A stretch of 64,000 nucleotides of DNA from Peribacillus asahii (GTDB lineage Bacteria; Bacillota; Bacilli; Bacillales; DSM-1321): contig NZ_CP026095.1 of assembly GCF_004006295.1 (NCBI RefSeq), positions 207,501 to 271,500 of the forward strand, given 5' to 3'. How positions within the stretch are numbered: position 1 is the first letter of the stretch; each line of letters begins with the position of its first letter. The translations under genes were made by a program, and so were the position numbers. Below the pieces are notes generated by a model. It had not been told where the DNA came from. It was given only the letters and a program-made list of their open reading frames with translations, and made no database searches. This document shows, in pieces, positions 27,954-39,299 of the stretch.

Positions 27954-28520
27954 GAAGATGAACAGGTTTATGTCTTAGTTGATAGTTGGTATACGAGTAA
28001 AAAGCTAATAGAAACTTGTTATAAAAAAGAGGTTCATCTTATCGGTAGTTTATAGATGGACTGGGCATTAAAATATTCCGACTTTATCTCAATTTATCTA
28101 AAATCAACAGACCTTCACCCAGTTACCGTAGATAGCCATCTGAGCAATAACGGATATGTCAAAGTCTTATTACATTGGGGAACAAGTTTGAGTCGAGCAA
28201 AACATCATTTCGTCTTCTTTGTACAGATAGCAGCCTGAGTTTCGTGACTATTCTGAGCTATTATAATGTGCGTTGGAACATCGAAACTGGATACCCATTA
28301 TTGCAAGGAGTTACTTTGATTTGACGAATACCAACTTTTTTCACACAAAGGGATTAAACATTTTTGGTGTATTAAGTTCTGAACCTACAACTATCTAGAG
28401 TAGCAACATCAAGAATGACAACCGGAACTCACTTGAACAATTGGTGATGTGGTTCGTCGTATATGAACAAGCATTATCGAAAAAAACGCTTTTGGATGTG
28501 CTGAAAGACCCAAGATAGGC
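27954..28520 (+). pseudogene. Degraded IS4-family transposase
   Basis: Broken frames carry recognisable pieces: VYVLVDSWYTSKKLIETCYK (with the DDE aspartate), HLIGSL, STDLHPVTV, LCTDSSLSFVTILSYYNVRW and NIETGYPLL. The last two contain the IS4 signature Y-x2-R-x3-E-x6-K as YNVRWNIETGYPLLQ, with K changed to Q. Several stops and shifts make it non-functional. It sits between collagen-like genes 2 and 3. The bases 27669-27953 and 28521-28620 hold no other gene. Confidence 0.65.
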
Positions 28521-28676
28521 AATTTAAAAATTTCTCAATTGATAGATGTAATATGTATGCCCTTTTTAGGGATATTGCTAAAAATACAAGAGTCGAGTTA
28601 TATAAAATAGGATTTTATCTAGTAACAAGAAAAGAAGATAATAAAAATAGACAGAGGGCTATCGCTTTTTGTCCAA

Positions 28677-28704
28677 ACATTTATAATTTCAAACTCATAG
28701 AATA
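28677..28704 (+). promoter_or_regulatory. Sigma-K-like promoter of collagen-like gene 3
   Basis: AC (28677-28678), a 17-base spacer and CATAGAATA (28696-28704), in an upstream region (28623-28735) nearly identical to that of gene 2. Confidence 0.65.
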
Positions 28705-28717
28705 TCTAAGTTCATGA

Positions 28718-30916
<2,199 letters not shown>

Positions 30917-30950
30917 TTTAAGATTAGAATTATTATTCTTTTGAAGGTTG

Positions 30951-30982
30951 GGAAGGTTTACTTTTTAGTAATCCTTCCTTTT
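30951..30982 (+). terminator. Terminator of collagen-like gene 3
   Basis: GGAAGGTTTAC pairs with GTAATCCTTCC (one mismatch), followed by TTTTTAT. Confidence 0.75.
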
Positions 30983-31028
30983 TATAAGTTTTTTATATAC
31001 TTTGATTTAGTAATATTTCTAAATAAAT

Positions 31029-31079
31029 GAGTCTTATTCAAATGTTTCTAGTGCAGGTGTTACAATCGTTAGTTTTTAG
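31029..31079 (+). pseudogene. Possible C-terminal remnant of another BclB-like gene
   Basis: In-frame codons read ESYSNVSSAGVTIVSF then stop, resembling the BclB tail (ASAGIGIS in gene 3, and YASAGISI in known BclB). A terminator of its own follows 38 bases later. No upstream part is visible. It is short, so chance is possible. Confidence 0.35.
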
Positions 31080-31116
31080 ATAGTTAACATTCTTTGCCTT
31101 TGACGAGATTTAGAGG

Positions 31117-31158
31117 GTAATCCAAAAGGTCGTTGAACGGCCTTTGGATTACTTTTTT
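31117..31158 (+). terminator. Strong terminator before the glycan genes
   Basis: GTAATCCAAAAGGTCG pairs with CGGCCTTTGGATTAC around TTGAA (one mismatch) and is followed by seven T. No intact gene ends just upstream, which fits a lost gene there. Confidence 0.8.
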
Positions 31159-31228
31159 TATTGACTATCCTTTAATAGAATTCTTACTTATACTACTCCT
31201 TATTTTCAAAATTACGTGAAAAGTCCAT

Positions 31229-31256
31229 ACGGAAAATTCCACTTTGACATAGTATG
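31229..31256 (+). promoter_or_regulatory. Sigma-K-like promoter of the capD-like gene
   Basis: AC (31229-31230), a 17-base spacer and CATAGTATG (31248-31256) lie 38 bases before the ATG. The fit equals that of collagen-like genes 2 and 3. Confidence 0.5.
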
Positions 31257-31293
31257 GTACATCTAATAGACATACAGGTGGGTTTGGGTAATT

Positions 31294-33105
31294 ATGAATT
31301 ATTATCGTTTTCGGATTATAGTACTATCTTTCATTGACATAATCTTACTAAGCGTAACCTGTTTTTTATCATTACTGGTCATACAAGGGGAGGAAATAAG
31401 ATTTAGCCTTCTAATAATGAGTTCGCTGTTTATATATATATTTACTTGTTATTTCTTTCTATTGATATTAAAGACTTATAGAACATTATGGCGTTATGCA
31501 GGGGTTCGGGAAATACTTACTGTGGTGAATTCTCTAATTATTGCTAACTTGCTGTACTTGATTTATTTTTTGTTTTTCTTAAATACACAATGGCCATTTA
31601 CTTTGATGCTCTTCTTATGTCTTTGCTCCATTCTGGCCATCAGCGGTTTTCGTGTGTTTTTAATTACAAAACATCAATGGCGATCTGTCCGAAGCCATTC
31701 TCATAAAAGAGTATTAATCATCGGTGCGGGTGTTGCAGGAACAAGGGTGGCTGATCAAATTATATCAACAAAAGAATTAGATTATACGCCTATTGGTTTC
31801 ATTGATGATGACCCTAAAAAACAAAACCTTGAAATACTAGGAATACCGGTGCTAGGAGAAAGAGCCGATATCAAAAATGTTATAAATCGCAACAAAATAA
31901 CGGATATAATCATTGCCATGCCTTCTGTTCATCAATCTGAAATTCGAGAAATTGTGAATGTTTGTAAAAAAACAAAGGCAAATGTAAAAATATTACCTCC
32001 GATAGAGAAGGTGATAAAAGGGAAAATATCCTTTCATGAAATTCGTGATATTAATTTAAAGGATCTAATTGGAAGAGAAATTATCCAACCGACAGAACGA
32101 TTAAAAGAATACCTCTTCAATAAGTGTGTACTAATTACGGGAGCTGGGGGATCGATTGGTAGTGAACTGGCCATGCAAGTTGCGCAATGTGAACCGAAGT
32201 CGCTTACTTTGCTAGGTCATGGGGAAAACAGTATCTTTAACATTGGGTTAAGGATAAAAGAAAAATTTCCTCATGTAAAAACGAATTTGATTATTACGGA
32301 TATTCAAGATAAACACCTTATTGAACAAGCATTTAGGCAATATCGTCCACATATTGTATTTCACGCAGCAGCTCATAAACATGTTCCATTAATGGAATTA
32401 AACGAAAGAGCAGCTGTTCAAAACAATATTTTTGGAACAAAAATTTTGGCGCAAGCATCTAAAAAATTTGGTGCTGAACGTTTTGTGTTAATTTCCACAG
32501 ATAAAGCCGTTCACCCTGTAAATATAATGGGCATGACGAAAAGAATAGGAGAAATGATTATTCAATATTATTCAACAGAAAGTTCAACTAAATTTTCAAT
32601 TGTACGATTTGGTAATGTTTTGGAAAGTAGTGGAAGTGTCATTCCCATTTTTAAACATCAAATAGAATCTGGTGGACCAGTTACAGTTACACATCCTGAT
32701 ATGGTACGTTATTTTATGACCATTCCAGAAGCCGTTCAACTAGTATTGGAAGCAGGGGCTTTGTCGGAAGGTGGAGAAGTGTTTGTGTTAGATATGGGTG
32801 AACCGGTAAGGATTGACGATTTAGCAAAGAACTTAATCCGTTTATACGGTTATGAACCAGGTGTAGATATTCCTATTCAATATACAGGCATTCGACCAGG
32901 TGAAAAGTTAAACGAAACGTTATTTTATGAGAATGAAAAGATAGGGCCTACCCCTCATCCTAATATTGTCATTGCTATTCCTCTCAATAACCAAGTGCCT
33001 CATTTATTGATGAATATCGAGCAATTAGAACGAACTTTACTACAGTCCTCTGGCAATATACGTCCAATCCTAATGGAAATCATTCAGAATCAATTAGAAT
33101 TTTAA
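31294..33105 (+). CDS. Membrane-bound UDP-sugar 4,6-dehydratase / epimerase (CapD/EpsC/PglF type)
   Basis: The product has 603 residues. Four N-terminal membrane helices (residues 1-120) are followed by a CoA-binding-like Rossmann region (VLIIGAGVAGTRVADQI, FIDDDPKK) and an extended SDR domain with VLITGAGGSIGSELA, FHAAAHKHVPLME, STDKAVHP and FGNVLESSGSVIPIF. Relatives convert UDP-GlcNAc to a 4-keto-6-deoxy sugar, the first step to bacillosamine or related amino sugars. It is the first gene of the glycan region and has a sigma-K-like promoter. Confidence 0.9.
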   Translation: MNYYRFRIIVLSFIDIILLSVTCFLSLLVIQGEEIRFSLLIMSSLFIYIFTCYFFLLILKTYRTLWRYAGVREILTVVNSLIIANLLYLIYFLFFLNTQWPFTLMLFLCLCSILAISGFRVFLITKHQWRSVRSHSHKRVLIIGAGVAGTRVADQIISTKELDYTPIGFIDDDPKKQNLEILGIPVLGERADIKNVINRNKITDIIIAMPSVHQSEIREIVNVCKKTKANVKILPPIEKVIKGKISFHEIRDINLKDLIGREIIQPTERLKEYLFNKCVLITGAGGSIGSELAMQVAQCEPKSLTLLGHGENSIFNIGLRIKEKFPHVKTNLIITDIQDKHLIEQAFRQYRPHIVFHAAAHKHVPLMELNERAAVQNNIFGTKILAQASKKFGAERFVLISTDKAVHPVNIMGMTKRIGEMIIQYYSTESSTKFSIVRFGNVLESSGSVIPIFKHQIESGGPVTVTHPDMVRYFMTIPEAVQLVLEAGALSEGGEVFVLDMGEPVRIDDLAKNLIRLYGYEPGVDIPIQYTGIRPGEKLNETLFYENEKIGPTPHPNIVIAIPLNNQVPHLLMNIEQLERTLLQSSGNIRPILMEIIQNQLEF

Positions 33106-33357
33106 TAAAGCATTTGTTGAAAAATTCCTCATTATTTTTCCCTTTTGAATCATTTGTCCAATATTGCTTAGCTTTATTATGTTCCAGTGATGACTTTTTG
33201 AGATGATGCGTGAGCTCCTATAACTTAAATATAAATTACAAAGACCTCCGCGAATGCTTTAGTCAATATAGGGAATGAAGGCATAGGATAAACGAATGAA
33301 CCTATGGGACATAAGTATATGCAAACTTATTTAAAATCGAGGGGGATTAAATCATAA

Positions 33358-34593
33358 ATGAAAAAAAGTAAGTCAAAAACGACACCGACAGAGCCAGAAA
33401 GAAAATTATGTCTATGCATGATTGTCAAAAATGAATCGAAAATTATCGAAAGATGTTTAGATGCAGCTAAACCGATTATTGATTATGTTTCGATTTGTGA
33501 TACAGGCTCTACTGACCATACACCTGACATCATTGAAGAATGGTGTGAGAAGAATCATATACCTGGTACTGTGCATCATGAGACGTTTAAAAATTTTGGC
33601 TATAATCGAAGTTTAGCAGCTTCACTTGCGCAAAAGACTTATCCGGAAGCAGATTATTTGCTATTGCTCGATGCCGATATGATTTTAACGATAGAACCTC
33701 ATTTTACTAAGCGTGGTTTAAATGACGATCAATATCTTACGCCACAATCTGACGGTCACATAAAATTTTGGTTAACTCGTCTTTTGAAAACATCTCTACC
33801 CTGGAGATCTGTTGGGGTGACACACGAATATTGGGATTTGGATCGGGAGAAGTTAGCTCTTGAGCGACCTATGCATGTAGGTACTGTAGGGAAGTTGGAT
33901 GGTTTGATGATTTATGATCAAGCAGATGGAGGAAGCAGGGCTGATAAATTCGAACGAGATAAGCGATTATTATTAGAAGGAGTTAATGATCCAACAACTC
34001 CTCAAGATTTAAAACCTCGGTATATGTTTTATTTAGCCCAAACATATCATTGCCTTGATGAACCTGAAGAGGCGATTAAATGGTATAGGAAAAGAGTCGA
34101 AGCTGGCGGGTGGCAGGAAGAAGTATTTTATGCACTATTACAAATAGGTATGTGTTATGAACGGTTAGCCAATATTGCTGCTTATAAACGGATAGAAGAA
34201 AGTGATTCGTCCGCAATGGATGATTTAAAACATCAAGAAGAAGAACTCTTTGCTTTGGCTACGGTTTCTTTTCAAAATGCTTGGGCATACAGGCCGAGCC
34301 GAGCAGAACCTTTATATGCTCTTGCTAGAATGTATCGAAGTAAGTCAAAACATAGCATAGGATTAATGTATGCTTTACAGGGAAAAGAAATTCCTTTCCC
34401 GAAAGACGATATTCTTTTTGTAGATTATCATGTTTATGATTATCTCTTTGATTATGAAATTTCTATATGTGCTTATTATAACGAAAGTAAACGCCACTTG
34501 GGCCGCGCTGCCCTGAAACGTCTTCAATCTAAAATCAAAGAATTACCTCCTCATATTATTACAGCTGTCGAAAATAACGCAAAATTTTATTAA
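33358..34593 (+). CDS. GT2 glycosyltransferase with TPR-like C-terminal region
   Basis: The product has 411 residues. Residues 15-250 are a family 2 glycosyltransferase domain opening LCLCMIVKNESKIIERCLD, with CDTGSTDHT and the metal-binding DxD as LLLDADM. Residues about 250-380 contain helical repeats of TPR type (YMFYLAQTYHCLDEPEEAIKWYRKR, PLYALARMYRSKSKHSI). Such proteins often glycosylate surface proteins, and the repeats may hold the acceptor. GAGGGGG lies about 12 bases before the ATG. CATAGGATA at 33282-33290 is a possible sigma-K -10 box, without a good -35. Confidence 0.87.
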   Translation: MKKSKSKTTPTEPERKLCLCMIVKNESKIIERCLDAAKPIIDYVSICDTGSTDHTPDIIEEWCEKNHIPGTVHHETFKNFGYNRSLAASLAQKTYPEADYLLLLDADMILTIEPHFTKRGLNDDQYLTPQSDGHIKFWLTRLLKTSLPWRSVGVTHEYWDLDREKLALERPMHVGTVGKLDGLMIYDQADGGSRADKFERDKRLLLEGVNDPTTPQDLKPRYMFYLAQTYHCLDEPEEAIKWYRKRVEAGGWQEEVFYALLQIGMCYERLANIAAYKRIEESDSSAMDDLKHQEEELFALATVSFQNAWAYRPSRAEPLYALARMYRSKSKHSIGLMYALQGKEIPFPKDDILFVDYHVYDYLFDYEISICAYYNESKRHLGRAALKRLQSKIKELPPHIITAVENNAKFY

Positions 34594-34666
34594 TCCCGTA
34601 CAATCGAACAACACTAATTTAGGTATGTACAACTTTGAGTAAAAATTCATAATTTGGGTGATCTAA

Positions 34667-35677
34667 ATGGCTATTTTAGTTACAGGTGGTGCAGGGTATA
34701 TTGGTAGCCATATATGTGTTGAACTTCTTCAACATGGCTATGAAGTAGTCGTTGTCGATAATCTCTCTAACAGCAGCTTTGAATCTATAAAACGAGTAAA
34801 AGCTATAACAGGAAAGGGTATGAAATTTTATCAAATTGATATTCTTGAACAAGAAAAATTAGATTTGGTTTTTTCTGAGAATATAATTGAAGGAGTCATT
34901 CACCTTGCTGGTTTGAAAGTGGTAGGGGAATCTGTTCAAAATCCTCTTCAATATTATAAAAATAATCTTATAGGAACTCTTGTGCTTTGTGAGGTTATGG
35001 ACAAATACAATGTGAAGAAAATGGTATTCAGTTCATCGGCTACGGTTTACGGTATTCCTAAAAAAGTTCCGATTTCAGAGGATTTTTCACTTGGGGCAAC
35101 CAATCCTTATGGGAGAACGAAATTAATGGTTGAAGAAGTATTGAGAGATTACTATATTTCTAATCCTAATTGGAGCATCGTTATATTGCGTTATTTTAAT
35201 CCTATTGGGGCACATCCAAGCGGGAATATTGGCGAAGATCCAAGCGGTATACCGAATAATCTAATGCCTTATGTTACTCAGGTGGCCGTAGGAAAGTTAA
35301 AAGAGTTAACGGTCTTTGGAAATGACTATCCCACAGTAGATGGCACTGGTGTAAGAGATTATATTCATATTGTCGACTTAGCTGAGGGACATATGAAAGC
35401 ATTGGAGAAGACGATGACTTCCAAAGGAATTGAAGTCTATAATTTAGGTACCGGTATTGGTTACAGTGTATTAGAAATGATTGCAGCTTTTGAAAAAGTA
35501 TCCGGACGGAAGATTCCATATAAGTTTGCTGAGCGTAGAGCTGGTGATATAGCAATCTGTTATGCGGATCCTTTAAAGGCAAAAGTTCACCTAGGATGGA
35601 TGGCCAAAAGGGGACTTGAAGAAATGTGTGCTGATTCATGGAGATGGCAATCGAAAAATATGAATGGATATAACTAA
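34667..35677 (+). CDS. galE: UDP-glucose 4-epimerase
   Basis: The product has 336 residues, full length for GalE. NAD-binding [23 protein letters not shown], the catalytic YGRTKLMVE, and [14 protein letters not shown] are all present. It interconverts UDP-glucose and UDP-galactose (or the N-acetyl forms), supplying precursors to the glycosyltransferases around it. The ribosome site GGGTGA is 7 bases before the ATG. A hairpin at 35738-35777 ends it. Confidence 0.93.
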   Translation: MAILVTGGAGYIGSHICVELLQHGYEVVVVDNLSNSSFESIKRVKAITGKGMKFYQIDILEQEKLDLVFSENIIEGVIHLAGLKVVGESVQNPLQYYKNNLIGTLVLCEVMDKYNVKKMVFSSSATVYGIPKKVPISEDFSLGATNPYGRTKLMVEEVLRDYYISNPNWSIVILRYFNPIGAHPSGNIGEDPSGIPNNLMPYVTQVAVGKLKELTVFGNDYPTVDGTGVRDYIHIVDLAEGHMKALEKTMTSKGIEVYNLGTGIGYSVLEMIAAFEKVSGRKIPYKFAERRAGDIAICYADPLKAKVHLGWMAKRGLEEMCADSWRWQSKNMNGYN

Positions 35678-35737
35678 TATCATATGTAGTTTGTATACAA
35701 CGAATAATGACTCTAATGAAGTAAAAGGAGCGTAGAG

Positions 35738-35777
35738 AAGATGACTTTTGATTCAATACTGAATGAGAAGTCATCTT
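35738..35777 (+). terminator. Terminator after galE
   Basis: AAGATGACTT and AAGTCATCTT pair with an inner ATTCA/TGAAT helix, then TCTTATTTTA. The convergent wecB gene ends at 35960. Confidence 0.75.
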
Positions 35778-35959
35778 TCTTATTTTATGAAATTAAAAGC
35801 GTTAGTTTTTCAGTAGCCTTTTTCGGGCATGTAAGGACATTGAATTGAGTTCGTATTTTTATTGTGATGGTCATTTTGACATGGCGAATGTAGAGAAAAT
35901 AATAAACACTTATAATGTATAATTTATTAACAATTAAACTATCATGGTAGGAACTAAAT

Positions 35960-37141
35960 CTAGTACTTTTTCTTTGTCTCATTTTCTTTGGTTGCCCTAA
36001 ATTGTTCAGGTCTCTCTTCTCGAAGGTTAAAGTAGTAGAGAATGGCCTCGGCTATTCGACGCGAAGCCTCTCCATCTCCAAAAGGGTTCTTTGTATTAGA
36101 CATCTTAGAATAGGCAGCGTAATCAGTTAGTAATTCATCAGCTAATTGATAGATGGAATGTTCGCTCGTTCCTGCTAATTTCAAAGTACCCGCGTCAAGC
36201 CCCTCTGGACGCTCAGTCGTATCACGTAGCACCAAAACAGGGACACCCAGTGCAGGAGCTTCTTCCTGAACCCCACCTGAATCTGTCAGGATTAAATAAG
36301 AACGAGCCATAAAATTATGGAAATCAACGGCATTTAAGGGTTCAATTAATCGAATTTGAGAATGATTTCCCAGTATGTCCTGGGCTGCTTTTCTAACTGA
36401 AGGGTTTAAATGAACTGGATACACAACAGCAATATCTTTATGTTTTTCTACCAATTTACGAATTGCTTTAAACATGCCGCGCATCGTATCCCCTAGATTT
36501 TCACGTCGATGAGCAGTAAGTAAAACAAGACGGGATCCTGCTAATTCATCGAGGAGTGGATGATGATAATCCTTAAAAATGGTTGTCTTTTGAGCATCAA
36601 TTACTGTATTACCAGTGATAAAGATTGTCTCTTCTATTTTATTTTCTTTTCGAAGATTGTTAGCAGCAATTTCAGTTGGAGCAAAATGAAGGTCAGCCAT
36701 TATGCTAGTAAGTTGTCGGTTCATTTCTTCAGGGTAGGGAGAGTATTTATTATTTGTTCTAAGACCGGCTTCAACATGACCAATTGCCACTTGATTATAT
36801 AGAGCAGCTAAACTTGCTGTAAAAGTTGTAGTCGTATCTCCATGAACTAAGATCATATCTGGTTTGACCTTTTTTATCACTTTATCTAAGCCATCAAGTG
36901 AAAGTGTCGTTACATCCATTAAACTTTGACGATCTTTCATGATATTAAGATCAAAATCTGGTTGAATCTTAAAGACATCTAACACTTGATCAAGCATTTG
37001 GCGATGTTGAGCTGTAACGCATACAAACGATTCAATCTCCTGGTATTTTCTTAACTCATTAATTAATGGAGCCATTTTAATAGCCTCTGGCCTTGTCCCA
37101 AAAATTGTTAATATTTTTTTTCTTTGAAATGGATCATACAT
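35960..37141 (-). CDS. wecB: UDP-N-acetylglucosamine 2-epimerase (non-hydrolysing)
   Basis: The product has 393 residues. Family motifs are ILTIFGTRPEAIKMAPLI, VHGDTTTTFTASLAAL, GHVEAGLRTNNKYSPYPEE, LTAHRRENLG, and LTDSGGVQEEAPALGVP. It produces UDP-ManNAc for teichoic acid or surface polysaccharide. The ATG at 37141 has GAGGTGGGG at 6 bases; the ATG 21 bases upstream overlaps that site. It is the only glycan gene here on the minus strand. Bacillus relatives are also called mnaA. Confidence 0.92.
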   Translation of the reverse strand: MYDPFQRKKILTIFGTRPEAIKMAPLINELRKYQEIESFVCVTAQHRQMLDQVLDVFKIQPDFDLNIMKDRQSLMDVTTLSLDGLDKVIKKVKPDMILVHGDTTTTFTASLAALYNQVAIGHVEAGLRTNNKYSPYPEEMNRQLTSIMADLHFAPTEIAANNLRKENKIEETIFITGNTVIDAQKTTIFKDYHHPLLDELAGSRLVLLTAHRRENLGDTMRGMFKAIRKLVEKHKDIAVVYPVHLNPSVRKAAQDILGNHSQIRLIEPLNAVDFHNFMARSYLILTDSGGVQEEAPALGVPVLVLRDTTERPEGLDAGTLKLAGTSEHSIYQLADELLTDYAAYSKMSNTKNPFGDGEASRRIAEAILYYFNLREERPEQFRATKENETKKKY

Positions 37142-37209
37142 AAATTTCCCCACCTCATTCACAGTATTTTGGATTAATAAAAATATCGTTAATTTTCTTT
37201 GCTAATGGC

Positions 37210-37232
37210 TATGTTATTTAACATGGAATTGT
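37210..37232 (-). promoter_or_regulatory. Weak sigma-K-like box upstream of wecB
   Basis: On the minus strand AC (37232-37231), 17 bases, CATA (37213-37210), but the last conserved T is A. It is about 70 bases from the start codon. The 490-base gap 37142-37632 otherwise holds only the promoter of the coiled-coil gene. Confidence 0.3.
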
Positions 37233-37576
37233 AGATATTTATTATATAGCTACGGTAAAGCTATCTATTGACGAACGTTTTTCATGTACATGTTACGTAT
37301 TTCACTAACTACTACCATTGTATGTTAGGAATCTAGAGTTGTTTGGGTGTTTGTCTTTGATTGGACTAGGCTAACTGGATAAAGATTAATTATACGAGAA
37401 CTACAAGTTTCCAAAGGTCAATAACCAATTAATATTCTTATGTCAGTTTAATAAGGTGAACATATATACATAGAAACATAAAAGATGTTCGTAAAACACT
37501 TCTATGAGGCCTAGCACATGGGTGATTTTTTAATAGGTTAAATATGGAATTTATATTACTATATATCTTTATATAC

Positions 37577-37604
37577 ACCAAACTTGTCTTATTTGCATAG
37601 CTTG
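37577..37604 (+). promoter_or_regulatory. Sigma-K-like promoter of the coiled-coil repeat gene
   Basis: AC (37577-37578), a 17-base spacer and CATAGCTTG (37596-37604) lie about 29 bases before the start codon. Confidence 0.5.
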
Positions 37605-37632
37605 TTAGGGACTTTAAAAAGGAGTGAAAAAA

Positions 37633-38871
37633 GTGGGAAAAGAGAAAGAGTTGCTAGAGTATCTTAAAAGAATTAGGCATATAGAGAAAAAGCAATTGGA
37701 TGTTTTGGTAAATATTTTAAACCAACTTAGCTCAACTCCTGATGCTGAACAAATTCGAGAGTTAAGACAACAATTAAACCAATTACAAAACCAATTCATA
37801 CAATCACAAAGAGAAGTCGCTCAATTAGAATCACAGACGGCTCAATTAGAATCGCGTACTAATGGATTAGAATCACAGACGGCTCAATTAGAATCGCGTA
37901 CTAATGGATTAGAATCACAGACGGCTCAATTAGAATCGCGTACTAATGGATTAGAATCACAGACGGCTCAATTAGAATCGCGTACTAATGGATTAGAATC
38001 ACAGACGGCTCAATTAGAATCGCGTACTAATGGATTAGAATCACAGACGGCTCAATTAGAATCGCGTACTAATGGATTAGAATCACAGACGGCTCAATTA
38101 GAATCGCGTACTAATGGATTAGAATCACAGACGGCTCAATTAGAATCGCGTACTAATGGATTAGAATCACAGACGGCTCAATTAGAATCGCGTACTAATG
38201 GATTAGAATCACAGACGGCTCAATTAGAATCGCGTACTAATGGATTAGAATCACAGACGGCTCAATTAGAATCGCGTACTAATGGATTAGAATCACAGAC
38301 GGCTCAATTAGAATCGCGTACTAATGGATTAGAATCACAGACGGCTCAATTAGAATCGCGTACTAATGGATTAGAATCACAGACGGCTCAATTACAATGG
38401 CGTACTAATGGATTAGAATCACAGACAGCTCAATTAGAATCGCGTACTAATGGATTAGAATCACAGACGGCTCAATTACAATGGCGTACTAATGGATTAG
38501 AATCACAGACGGTTCAATTAGAATCGCGTACTAATGAATTAGAATCACAGACGGCTCAATTAGAATCGCGTACTAATGAATTACAAACACAAGTGAATCA
38601 ATTACAAGAGCAATTACAAACTGGAATCATACCGAATCCAGCAATGCAAAGTTACTTTGAAAACGGAATGGGATCCACAGTAACTGTTTCAACCCAAGGT
38701 GGTACATTTACGGGCGTTGTTATTTTGGTAGGTCCTGATGCAGTTCAAATACGCGAAGCTACTGGAAATATCGTAATCATTCCATTTACACAAATTACTG
38801 CTGTTCAATACAGGACAAAGTCTAACTTGAGGGGAGGAAGTAATAGTGACATTTCAAGAAATGCTTGCTAG
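37633..38871 (+). CDS. Coiled-coil repeat protein with C-terminal DUF2642-like beta domain
   Basis: The product has 412 residues. A charged helical N-terminus (residues 1-64) is followed by 18 copies of a 14-residue unit (LESQTAQLESRTNG) that is exactly two heptads with Leu at regular positions, predicting an uninterrupted coiled coil of about 250 residues, near 37 nm long. Residues about 316-390 form a small beta domain (GSTVTVSTQGGTFTGVVILVGPDAVQIREATGNIVIIPFTQI) resembling the DUF2642/LSm-like domains of Bacillus spore proteins. I chose GTG at 37633 (AAAAAGGAG at 8 bases). A rod-plus-head protein in a spore glycan cluster suggests a surface fibre. Confidence 0.75.
   Translation: MGKEKELLEYLKRIRHIEKKQLDVLVNILNQLSSTPDAEQIRELRQQLNQLQNQFIQSQREVAQLESQTAQLESRTNGLESQTAQLESRTNGLESQTAQLESRTNGLESQTAQLESRTNGLESQTAQLESRTNGLESQTAQLESRTNGLESQTAQLESRTNGLESQTAQLESRTNGLESQTAQLESRTNGLESQTAQLESRTNGLESQTAQLESRTNGLESQTAQLESRTNGLESQTAQLESRTNGLESQTAQLQWRTNGLESQTAQLESRTNGLESQTAQLQWRTNGLESQTVQLESRTNELESQTAQLESRTNELQTQVNQLQEQLQTGIIPNPAMQSYFENGMGSTVTVSTQGGTFTGVVILVGPDAVQIREATGNIVIIPFTQITAVQYRTKSNLRGGSNSDISRNAC
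37825..38580 (+). repeat. 18 tandem copies of a 42-bp unit
   Basis: Exactly 756 bases = 18 x 42. The first 13 units are almost identical at the DNA level. Variation appears only in the last five (CAATGG for GAATCG twice, GTT for GCT, GAA for GGA), which suggests expansion from the upstream side. Confidence 0.93.
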
Positions 38872-39043
38872 TTTTAATGGCAGAACTGTTGAAGTGTTCA
38901 TTCCAAATGCAATTACCGAAGGAACATTGCAAAGTGTGACATCAACTTTTGTTGTTGTTCAGGAAAATCCAACCATGTATGGCCCTGGTGATACCTTAAA
39001 TATTCCGATTTCTTCTATAATTTCCGTAAGAGTTCTTGGCTAA
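38846..39043 (+). CDS. Small DUF2642-like spore protein
   Basis: The product has 65 residues: MTFQEMLASFNGRTVEVFIPNAITEGTLQSVTSTFVVVQEN-type sequence with alternating beta strands, similar in pattern to the C-terminal domain of the preceding gene. It starts at GTG 38846 with GGGGAGGA 8 bases upstream and overlaps the previous gene by 26 bases in another frame, so the two are translationally coupled. The pair may be partners through their beta domains. Confidence 0.7.
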   Translation: MTFQEMLASFNGRTVEVFIPNAITEGTLQSVTSTFVVVQENPTMYGPGDTLNIPISSIISVRVLG

Positions 39044-39299
39044 TTGAATGATAATTTGAGAAACTTATCAAGCTAAATTGCTAAGTAACAAAGGAGGGTA
39101 CATAGTGATAAATAATACATTTTAAGCAAATGATAATCTTATTTTAATAATTAAACTAAATTGTGTACTTGCAGTGTACCCTTCTACTAATAAAAAAATA
39201 GATCTTTTTCATTTAGTAGAGATGTTCCTGGAAATATTTTTTGACATCTATAGAATGGCTAAATTGCCGATATATTTTCTAGAAAGAGGAGTTGTATAA

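Noticed and set aside
34629..34656. AC-N17-CATAATTTG before galE as a sigma-K promoter
   Set aside because: The fit is good, but the transcript would start after the galE ribosome site, only about 4 bases before the ATG. Probably chance.
37825..38580. 42-bp repeats and the collagen repeats considered as a CRISPR array
   Set aside because: There are no variable spacers; the units are directly joined and all lie in frame inside proteins. No cas gene is near.
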